Assembly (NCBI GenBank): GCA_050485745.1
Contig: JBJHBY010000102.1
Coordinates: 1 to 11,547 of the forward strand
From: JBJHBY01 sp050485745
Lineage (GTDB): Bacteria > Pseudomonadota > Gammaproteobacteria > Pseudomonadales > CAMLJR01
DNA length: 11,547 nucleotides
Direction: 5' to 3'
The notes under the pieces are model-generated. The model searched no databases, was not told where the DNA came from, and saw only the letters and a list, made by a program, of their open reading frames with translations. A program made the position numbers and the translations under genes. Positions 1-5,455 of this stretch are shown piece after piece. Numbering within the stretch: the stretch's first letter is position 1; each line of letters begins with the position of its first letter.

Positions 1-71
1 TACCACGCGTCCATGGCTCCGATCCGGCAAGGGCAGTAAACTGGCAAAAAACGGAGTGGACCCCCCGGATC

Positions 72-1064
72 ATGGACAAGTCCCCGCTGGCGCGCATCGA
101 CCTGAACCTGCTGGTAGCCCTGCGCGCCCTGATACGTACGCGCCAGGTGACCCAGGCCGCGCGCAGCATCGGCATCACGCAACCGGCGATGAGCCGTGCC
201 CTCGGGCGCCTGAGACGCCTGTTCCAGGACCCGTTGCTGGTGCGCGCCCGCGGTGGTTACGAGCTCACCCACCGCGCCGAGGACCTGGCACCGGAGCTGG
301 AGCGATGCCTCGCCGGCATCGAGGAACTGCTGTTGACCACGGCCTTCGAACCCCGGTCAGCCCAGCGTTCCTTTACCCTGTGCACCACTGACTTCGGCAC
401 GCTGTACTACGTGCCCTATCTACTGGAGCTGCTGCGCGCCCGGGCTCCGGGCATCGACGTGAATATCCGTCACTGGGACAAGCACTCCCTGCACCTGATC
501 GAACGCGGCGAAGTTGATCTGGCCATGGCCATCCTGGTCGATCCTCCGGATAACCTGCGCAGTCTGCGCATGGGTTCGGACCGGCTGGTCTGTGTGTATC
601 GGGAAGGCCATCCCCTGGGGGCGGATACCCTGACTCTCGATGGTTACTGCCAATACCACCACATCAATATTCCACACTATGCGGACAACGATGCACTGCC
701 CGACCGCAAGCTGGCGGAGCTCGGCCGGAGCCGACATATCGCCGTGGAGATCCCCCATTTTGTGGCGGCGCTGAATACCGTGTCACAGACCGATCTGCTG
801 CTGACCCTGCCGCGCCTGTTCGCGCGCACCATGATCAGCAACTTCAAGCTGCCACTGCTGATCCGCCCCATGCCGATGGAGCTGCCGCCGATCCAGTATT
901 GCCAGATCTGGCACGAGCGCGCGCACCATGATCCCGCGCACCGCTGGCTGCGCCAGACCATGCTGGAGGGTTTCATTGATGAGTTCCGGGGCATGGTGAA
1001 GGTGTTTGCAGAGTCGATCGACGTCGACCGCAGCCTGGCACGACCTGCTACAACGCCGTCATGA
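72..1064 (+). CDS. LysR-type transcriptional regulator
   Basis: A DNA-binding regulator of the LysR family, 330 residues, slightly longer than the usual 290-310. The N-terminus opens with a typical LTTR start (RIDLNLLVALRAL). The winged helix-turn-helix lies at about residues 8-67, with the recognition part around TQAARSIGITQPAMSRALGR and the family-typical FQDPLLVR that follows it. Residues from about 95 to 305 form the effector-binding domain. The N-terminal wording resembles the NodD/NahR/LeuO branch of the family. The ATG at 72 fits the family N-terminus, although the Shine-Dalgarno is poor (GGAG at 53-56 is too far and GGA at 67-69 too close). Only 71 bp of upstream sequence is present, so its likely divergent target gene, if any, lies off the left edge. 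The effector is unknown. The gene is followed by a convergent RNA candidate, not by an obvious partner gene. Confidence 0.93.
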   Translation: MDKSPLARIDLNLLVALRALIRTRQVTQAARSIGITQPAMSRALGRLRRLFQDPLLVRARGGYELTHRAEDLAPELERCLAGIEELLLTTAFEPRSAQRSFTLCTTDFGTLYYVPYLLELLRARAPGIDVNIRHWDKHSLHLIERGEVDLAMAILVDPPDNLRSLRMGSDRLVCVYREGHPLGADTLTLDGYCQYHHINIPHYADNDALPDRKLAELGRSRHIAVEIPHFVAALNTVSQTDLLLTLPRLFARTMISNFKLPLLIRPMPMELPPIQYCQIWHERAHHDPAHRWLRQTMLEGFIDEFRGMVKVFAESIDVDRSLARPATTPS

Positions 1065-1066
1065 GC

Positions 1067-1087
1067 GCCCCGGGCCGGCGGCGGGGC
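1067..1087. other. GC-rich hairpin after the LysR gene
   Basis: GCCCCG at 1067-1072 pairs with CGGGGC at 1082-1087 around a 9-nt loop, 3 nt after the LysR stop codon. No T-tract follows on either strand, so it is at best a weak terminator or an RNA-stabilising 3' hairpin for the LysR message. Confidence 0.3.
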
Positions 1088-1132
1088 ATCTGAGGGAAAA
1101 TGAACCACCAACAATGGGTAATAAAAGGAAGC

Positions 1133-1163
1133 AAAAAAAAGCGCCAGTCCGAAGAGCGGCGCT
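1133..1163 (-). terminator. Intrinsic terminator, minus strand, UUCG loop
   Basis: Read on the minus strand, the arm at 1163-1154 (AGCGCCGCTC) pairs with 1149-1140 (GACTGGCGCT) around a TTCG loop at 1153-1150. There are six perfect outer pairs, one G-U pair, one C-C mismatch and two inner pairs that close a C(UUCG)G tetraloop. Eight U residues (1140-1133) follow directly. In plus-strand RNA there is no U-tract after the hairpin, so it works only for minus-strand transcription. No minus-strand protein gene lies upstream of it, which points to a non-coding transcript. Confidence 0.8.
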
Positions 1164-1243
1164 ACAAGAAGAAGCCTAGTATTTCGAGGCACTAACCATG
1201 GAAGCTAGTGACGAAACATGCAACCCCTGGCAGGGTTACGGGG
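1133..1243 (-). ncRNA. Candidate small RNA of about 110 nt
   Basis: Inferred from a strong minus-strand terminator with no gene feeding it. Going 5' to 3' on the minus strand from about 1243, three local hairpins can be drawn. AACCC/GGGTT closes a loop around 1237-1222. CACTA/TAGTG pairs 1210-1206 with 1194-1190. GCCT/AGGC pairs 1190-1187 with 1177-1174, using the last G of the second stem. A pyrimidine-rich single-stranded stretch (CTTCTTCTTG) then leads into the UUCG terminator. The length and the hairpin, pyrimidine linker, terminator layout fit a trans-acting sRNA. I see no reading frame with a ribosome binding site in it and do not recognise it as a known RNA family. It converges on the LysR gene and diverges from the ferritin-like gene. 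The 5' end is an estimate from the possible promoter. Confidence 0.5.
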
Positions 1244-1248
1244 TATAC

Positions 1249-1276
1249 ATTAAATGAACGCTCACTATCCGTCCAA
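1249..1276 (-). promoter_or_regulatory. Possible promoter of the sRNA candidate
   Basis: On the minus strand, TTTAAT at 1254-1249 matches the sigma-70 -10 box at five of six positions. TTGGAC at 1276-1271 is a weak -35 (three of six), with a 16-bp spacer. It would start transcription near 1243, about 110 nt before the end of the T-tract. The weak -35 suggests that an activator may be needed or that the call is wrong. Confidence 0.35.
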
Positions 1277-1355
1277 TGCATTTTTGGTATATCGTTAATG
1301 AATCAAGGGAATCCACGCACTCGCTACCACTCGATCTGAACAAAAAACAACCGCC

Positions 1356-1360
1356 GGAGG
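1356..1360 (+). promoter_or_regulatory. Ribosome binding site fixing the start at 1366
   Basis: GGAGG, 5 nt before the ATG at 1366. It decides against the longer in-frame start at 1276. Confidence 0.8.
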
Positions 1361-1365
1361 CTCCA

Positions 1366-1821
1366 ATGAGCAATCGCTTCCAGACCGTTCGCGATATCCT
1401 CGACCATCTCACCAATCTGCACCGGACCCTGGCGGCACGTTATGGCCAACTCGCTGACGCCGAGGCCTCCGGTAACGAGCGGGTGAGCCTGGTCCTGCGC
1501 TACCTGGAGCGCCATGAGCAGATTCTGCGCGAGGCACTGCTCCGCTACGGCGAGGACGCCAGCCCCGGCATCCTCGCCACCTGGTTCGACAGCACACCCG
1601 ACCTCGACCACCTGCTCCCCGCCGACATTCCGGTCAACGACGTCAACCGACTGGTTGCCGCGGCGCTGGCGGTCGATGAGCAACTGCTCGGACTTTACCG
1701 GCAGCTGGCAGCAAAGGCCGAGAACCCGTCCATCCAGGAGCTTTTCGAGGATCTTGCCCGGCAGCAAAGCCGCGAGGAAGCACGTCTGGCCCTTGCGGCA
1801 CTGCAGCTCAGCGACGTCTGA
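1366..1821 (+). CDS. Small ferritin-like helical protein, function unknown
   Basis: A 151-residue, almost wholly helical soluble protein. Four amphipathic helices can be drawn at about residues 5-33, 37-62, 91-118 and 121-147, as in the ferritin/rubrerythrin-like four-helix bundle. Acidic residues and one histidine sit where such proteins bind metal (E48, H50 and E51 in helix 2, D104 and E105 in helix 3, E137 and E138 in helix 4). The canonical ExxH pairs are absent, so metal binding is uncertain. The ATG at 1366 is chosen because GGAGG at 1356-1360 lies 5 nt before it. An in-frame ATG 90 bp upstream would add a low-quality extension and has no ribosome binding site. The gene lies 126 bp before an ATP-grasp gene on the same strand and may belong to the same functional group. 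It could also be a non-metal helical stress or scaffold protein. Confidence 0.8.
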   Translation: MSNRFQTVRDILDHLTNLHRTLAARYGQLADAEASGNERVSLVLRYLERHEQILREALLRYGEDASPGILATWFDSTPDLDHLLPADIPVNDVNRLVAAALAVDEQLLGLYRQLAAKAENPSIQELFEDLARQQSREEARLALAALQLSDV

Positions 1822-1890
1822 AAGCATCGGAAAAACACGCAGTAAACAACGATGCCGCGGGTAGCCGGATGCCGCCCCCCGACAAATGCT

Positions 1891-1928
1891 GTATGGTAAT
1901 GAAGGACACTCACCCGTATTTGCCATAC
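1891..1928 (+). promoter_or_regulatory. 9-bp inverted repeat before the ATP-grasp gene
   Basis: GTATGGTAA at 1891-1899 pairs with TTGCCATAC at 1920-1928 (eight Watson-Crick pairs and one G-U in RNA) around a 20-nt loop. It ends 6 nt before the Shine-Dalgarno of the ATP-grasp gene. It could be an operator for a dimeric repressor or a leader hairpin that affects translation. It has no T-tract, so it is not an intrinsic terminator for the preceding gene. Confidence 0.4.
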
Positions 1929-1934
1929 CCGGAA

Positions 1935-1942
1935 GGGGGAGG
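1935..1942 (+). promoter_or_regulatory. Strong ribosome binding site for GTG start at 1948
   Basis: GGGGGAGG lies 5 nt before the GTG at 1948. It supports this non-ATG start for the ATP-grasp gene and suggests good translation. Confidence 0.75.
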
Positions 1943-1947
1943 TCCCT

Positions 1948-3171
1948 GTGAAGAAAGATTCGAACAAGGGTTATATTGCGTTGCTGGGCTGGAGCCTGAA
2001 CGCGGTCGAGGCGGCCGAGACCTTTGACCGTCGCTACGTTGTCGTCGCGCCGGACTGGGCAGAGGAATACTGTCGGCAGCACAACATTCCCTACCTCGCG
2101 TGGAACTTCGAACGCCTCAACGACCGCTCGATGGAAATCGCCCAGACCCTGAGGGATATGGGCGTGGATGTCGCCATCCCCCTGTTTGAGGAAACCGTGG
2201 AGTGGGCCGGGGCCATCAACTCGGTGTTGCTCGACAATCCCCGCCTCCTCGGGCAATCCATGCTGATGCGTGACAAGTCGCTGATGAAGCGCCGAGCCCA
2301 GCTCGGTGGTATCCGCGTCGGCATTTTCGAGGAAGCCCGGGACCGGCAGGACGTCATCCGCTTTCTGAAGCGCGTCAACCAGACCCTGCTCAAACTTGAT
2401 GGCGACCCCAATGACCCGATCCACTTCAAGGCTTTTGACAAGGCCGGCTGCCTCGGTCATCGGGTCATCCGCACCCCCGATGACGTCGATGCCATTCCCG
2501 ACGAGGAATTCCCGGCGCTGATGGAGTCCCATCTCGACGGCTGGGAATTCGCGGTGGAAGCCTGGGTTCACAAGGGCAAGATCCGCTTTCTGAACATTTC
2601 CGAATACGTCACTCTGGGCTATTCCGTGTACGTGCCAGCCTCGCCCGAGCTGGAGCACTACCGACCCCAGATCCGCGCACAGATCGAGAAGCTGATCAAG
2701 ACCTTCGATATCGAGTTCGGCTTCGTGCACCCGGAGTACTTCGTCACCAGCGACGACGAAATGTACTTCGGTGAAGTCGCCTACCGGCCACCCGGGTTCA
2801 AGGTGTTCGAATTGCTGGAACGGGTCTACGGCTTCAACGCCTATCAGGGCCTGATCCTGGCCTTCGACCCGAAGACCACCGAGGAGGAAATCACTGCGTT
2901 CTTCCCCCGCGAAGTCGAGGATGCAAAGGGTCACGCCGGCTGTTTCGGCGTCTACCCCCGGCGCCGGGTGGTCAGCCAACTGGAAATTCCCCAGGAGACG
3001 GAAGACCACCCCTACTTCGAATCCCATGAGCTGACGCCACCACTCCAGGAAACCGTCACCAAGCGCACCGCCTTCGGCACCCACTGGGGACTGGTGTACT
3101 TCCGGGGCGATGATCCGAAAGCCCTGCACGACCTGCTCAAGCGCCAGGAAGAGCTCGACTTCTACGTCTGA
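1948..3171 (+). CDS. ATP-grasp domain protein, putative carboxylate-amine ligase
   Basis: A 407-residue soluble protein with the layout of ATP-grasp ligases, which activate a carboxylate as an acyl phosphate and join it to an amine or thiol. Residues about 7-90 look like the Rossmann-type pre-ATP-grasp domain. The linker MRDKSLMKRRAQLGG (107-121) matches the usual entry helix. K161 in HFKAFDKAGCLGHRVI is the likely ATP-binding lysine in the flexible loop. MESHLDGWEF (192-201) matches the hinge strand, with E194 and E200. FGFVHPEYF (257-265) and FGEVAYRPPG (274-283) supply the late metal and phosphate ligands (E263, E276, R280), in a variant of the family's E-x-N-x-R-x-x-G motif with Ala in place of Asn. 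A C-terminal extension from about 320 to 407 may form a substrate lid or partner surface. I cannot name a specific family or substrate. The next gene starts 21 bp downstream, so the two are surely co-transcribed. Confidence 0.88.
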   Translation: MKKDSNKGYIALLGWSLNAVEAAETFDRRYVVVAPDWAEEYCRQHNIPYLAWNFERLNDRSMEIAQTLRDMGVDVAIPLFEETVEWAGAINSVLLDNPRLLGQSMLMRDKSLMKRRAQLGGIRVGIFEEARDRQDVIRFLKRVNQTLLKLDGDPNDPIHFKAFDKAGCLGHRVIRTPDDVDAIPDEEFPALMESHLDGWEFAVEAWVHKGKIRFLNISEYVTLGYSVYVPASPELEHYRPQIRAQIEKLIKTFDIEFGFVHPEYFVTSDDEMYFGEVAYRPPGFKVFELLERVYGFNAYQGLILAFDPKTTEEEITAFFPREVEDAKGHAGCFGVYPRRRVVSQLEIPQETEDHPYFESHELTPPLQETVTKRTAFGTHWGLVYFRGDDPKALHDLLKRQEELDFYV

Positions 3172-3192
3172 CAGGAACAGGACAGCAGCACC

Positions 3193-5217
3193 GTGAGCGG
3201 CCCCACCCAAACCGACCAGGATCAGCAAACACGCATCGAAACGCTGCTCGCCCGGCTGGACGACGCCACGCTGGCCCTGGCACGCAGCCCGGTATTCAGC
3301 AAGCCTGCACGTCTCGGCCGCGTCCTCGACATTGCCCGGCGCCTGCTTCTGCTCGAGGGCGGCTGCGCCGCACTGATGCCGCGCACCCAGGCACTGGAGG
3401 AGGCCGGCCTGTTCCTGGGTTCGGACTGGGCATCGCCCGCCAGCCTGATTGCGGCACTGACACCGCAGGCCCTGAAGAGCCCGGTGCCCGAGACCGTGGT
3501 CATCGAAGCCCTGAGCTGCCTGAGGCTGCTCGCCGTAGCCCAGGGCGCCTGGCGACATCGCCAGGTATCCGCGGAGCAGGCACACCACTACCTGACCCAG
3601 GTACTGGCCATCAACCTGGCCATGCTGTTCACACCCCCAAGTGAGGCTGAGAGGGTCAGCCAGGGCAAGCTGGCCATGCTGTCACGGCTGCTGCTGCAGC
3701 ACCTGGCCACGGAAATCGGCTATGAGCGCGTCATCGACCAGCTCATTGATGAAATCTGGCGCATCCTGCAGCAACGTCCCATCCAGGTGGACGCGGTCAA
3801 GCGCATGATCACCCAGATCGCCGTCTGTCGCGCCGACCCGGCCATCGAGCTGCGGGCCAGTGGCCAAGGCGCCGACCGCCTGATCAGCAGCCTCTATGGC
3901 CCGACGCAGGCCTGCCGCGAGGACCCGGGGCTGGCAGTGTATGGGCAACGCCTGGAGCACATGGACGCCACAGCCCTGCAATACGAGGCCAATGGTTTTG
4001 CCCGCGCCATGCACGATACCGGGCTGGTATCGCCGTACCATCCGGTCCTGCTCAGGCACTTGTCGCAGCAGGAGAGCGATCATCTGCTGGCCGAGGCCAT
4101 GGGGCTGTCGGCCACAGGCCGGGACTGCCTGCTGTGCTATCGACAGTTGGTACACACGCTGATTGATGTCGCCGTCCACCCCGAGACTGCCCAGGCCATC
4201 CTCGGCCTCGCCCTGCTGCTGGAGCGCGGGATTCTGTACCAGCCCGCGGTTGCTCCAGCCCTGTGGCGACAGATCGGCCTGCCGGTCTCCGCGCGGGCCA
4301 GGTCCAGCATCACCCTCGCCTTCGGCGATGCCGTCTCTGCCGAGGCCAGGCTGCTGGAAGGGGTGCTGTGCATGCTCGGACAACCCCTCGGGGTCGGCCA
4401 GGGCAACAACCCCACTTGCCAGTCCGCCAGGGCCCTGTCGATGTGGGCCTACAACGACCCCGACTATCTGCTGCAGATGGTCGCCTGGGCCGCGCGCGAC
4501 GATGAGATCATCATGCACTTCGAGGGACAGCCCATCTCATCGGCCCGCAGCGCCGAGGGTCTGGCCTCCTCGCCACCGATGGACCTGGACCCGGTATCCC
4601 TGCTGGTGGTGCCCCACCTGGACCGTATCTACGCGGAGATGGGCCGCCACTGCGCCGGCCGCGAGGGCGACCCGCACCGCTGGATCAACCCGGAGTTCCA
4701 TGGCTGGTGGGCGGGCCGGGGCTTTCGTATCAATGTCGACGTCTCGACCGGCACACTGCAAGAGCTCGACGTATTCCTGCGCCACTTTTATGCCGCGTAC
4801 CACCCCTACTACAACCGCAACCAGCCGTTGATCCACCCGCAACCCGCCGGGATGGCAATCACCGACAGTGCGGCGCGCTTCGTCGGCTGGCATGCGATCA
4901 CGATTCTGCGGGTGGCCCTGGACCCCGGCGACGTCATGCGCGTGTACTTCTACAATCCCAACAATGACAGCGGGCAGGACTGGGGCGATGGGGTGGTTGT
5001 CAGCACGGCCCGGCATGGCGAGCGCTTCGGGGAGGCTTCCCTGCCCTTCGAGCAGTTCGCCTCGAGGCTGTATATCTTCCATTACGACCCGCTGGAACAT
5101 GGTGAGCTGGCACTGGTTCCTGCGCAGGAACTGGAAAGCGTGATCGGCTACATCACGCGCAGCTGGGGTGCGGATCGCGTATCCACCGGGGAGCTTCAGG
5201 CAGAAAGGGGAGTATAA
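3193..5217 (+). CDS. Large protein with predicted papain-like C-terminal domain
   Basis: A 674-residue protein with no signal peptide or clear membrane segment that I do not recognise as a named family. Residues 1 to about 390 are mostly helical. The rest carries a papain-like arrangement. QGNNPTC (Q403 to C409) keeps the six-residue spacing between papain's oxyanion Gln and nucleophile Cys, and C409 is followed by a helix (QSARALSMW). GWHAITILRV (H567) resembles the papain His strand. VYFYNPNN (N588) sits where the third triad residue is expected, followed by a Gly/Trp-rich loop (GQDWGDG). This suggests a cysteine peptidase, amidase or transglutaminase-like acyltransferase, by inference from motifs only. 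The start is a GTG with AGGA at 3179-3182, 10 nt upstream. It sits 21 bp after the ATP-grasp gene, so a joint role in forming and cleaving or transferring an amide bond is plausible. The stop codon lies within the stem of the terminator. Confidence 0.85.
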   Translation: MSGPTQTDQDQQTRIETLLARLDDATLALARSPVFSKPARLGRVLDIARRLLLLEGGCAALMPRTQALEEAGLFLGSDWASPASLIAALTPQALKSPVPETVVIEALSCLRLLAVAQGAWRHRQVSAEQAHHYLTQVLAINLAMLFTPPSEAERVSQGKLAMLSRLLLQHLATEIGYERVIDQLIDEIWRILQQRPIQVDAVKRMITQIAVCRADPAIELRASGQGADRLISSLYGPTQACREDPGLAVYGQRLEHMDATALQYEANGFARAMHDTGLVSPYHPVLLRHLSQQESDHLLAEAMGLSATGRDCLLCYRQLVHTLIDVAVHPETAQAILGLALLLERGILYQPAVAPALWRQIGLPVSARARSSITLAFGDAVSAEARLLEGVLCMLGQPLGVGQGNNPTCQSARALSMWAYNDPDYLLQMVAWAARDDEIIMHFEGQPISSARSAEGLASSPPMDLDPVSLLVVPHLDRIYAEMGRHCAGREGDPHRWINPEFHGWWAGRGFRINVDVSTGTLQELDVFLRHFYAAYHPYYNRNQPLIHPQPAGMAITDSAARFVGWHAITILRVALDPGDVMRVYFYNPNNDSGQDWGDGVVVSTARHGERFGEASLPFEQFASRLYIFHYDPLEHGELALVPAQELESVIGYITRSWGADRVSTGELQAERGV

Positions 5218-5242
5218 AAAAACCGGCTTGCGCCGGTTTTTT
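5217..5242. terminator. Bidirectional intrinsic terminator
   Basis: AAAAAACCGGC at 5217-5227 pairs with GCCGGTTTTTT at 5232-5242 around a TTGC loop, giving a T-tract on both strands. On the plus strand it ends the ATP-grasp/papain-like operon, whose TAA (5215-5217) touches the stem. On the minus strand it begins 6 nt after the CCA end of tRNA-Glu and ends that transcript. Confidence 0.92.
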
Positions 5243-5248
5243 CGGATA

Positions 5249-5324
5249 TGGCGTCCCCTAGGGGACTCGAACCCCTGTTCCCGCCGTGAAAGGGCGGTGT
5301 CCTAGGCCACTAGACGAAGGGGAC
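5249..5324 (-). tRNA. tRNA-Glu (anticodon UUC)
   Basis: A complete 76-nt tRNA on the minus strand. The acceptor stem is GTCCCCT/AGGGGAC (5324-5318 with 5259-5253) and the discriminator G is at 5252. The CCA end is encoded at 5251-5249. The D arm reads TCTAGTGGCCTAGGA. The anticodon stem CCGCC/GGCGG holds the loop CTTTCAC with anticodon TTC. The T arm is CAGGGGTTCGAGTCCCCT. It closely resembles the E. coli tRNA-Glu. It is a single gene, with no rRNA or other tRNA next to it, and has its own promoter and a terminator shared with the opposite strand. I saw no partial copy of its 3' end in the window, so there is no sign of an integrated element. Confidence 0.97.
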
Positions 5325-5342
5325 GTGGCCGAAGAGCGCGCT

Positions 5343-5370
5343 ATTTTACGGTTCCCCGTTTCGATTGCAA
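5343..5370 (-). promoter_or_regulatory. Promoter of tRNA-Glu
   Basis: On the minus strand, TTGCAA (5370-5365, four of six to the -35 consensus) and TAAAAT (5348-5343, five of six to the -10 consensus) are 16 bp apart. A GC-rich stretch (AGCGCGCTC) follows the -10 where the start point is expected. Such discriminators are known for stringently controlled stable-RNA promoters. Transcription would begin about 12 nt before the mature tRNA 5' end. Confidence 0.65.
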
Positions 5371-5455
5371 GGGGCAGGCGTGATTTTTTTCGGTGGGCCG
5401 GCCTGTGCCGTTCAGGCTGTTACACTGGCGGCTGCCAAAGCGGATAAACCAGCCG

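Noticed and set aside
677..1192. A 171-codon minus-strand frame that could be read as the gene feeding the terminator region
   Set aside because: It starts upstream of the terminator hairpin and runs antisense through the LysR gene, so the terminator would cut it off. There is no domain or ribosome binding site.
1295..1306. FNR/CRP-like site before the ferritin-like gene (TTAATGAATCAA)
   Set aside because: The half-site spacing and the first half do not fit the FNR consensus, and no good promoter is positioned with it.
1276..1365. N-terminal extension of the ferritin-like protein from an upstream ATG
   Set aside because: There is no ribosome binding site at 1276, while GGAGG stands 5 nt before the ATG at 1366. 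The added residues do not look like part of the fold.
1324..3588. A 754-codon open frame on the minus strand, antisense to the ferritin-like and ATP-grasp genes
   Set aside because: It overlaps two well-supported genes completely, and its translation is of unbalanced composition with no recognisable domain. Long antisense frames are common in GC-rich DNA.
5249..5324. tRNA-Glu as an attachment site of an integrated element
   Set aside because: I saw no direct repeat of the tRNA 3' end, no integrase and no foreign-looking cargo in the window.
5393..5455. GTG start for the AbgT-family gene
   Set aside because: It would add 21 residues unlike the family N-terminus and would place the start close to the divergent tRNA promoter.
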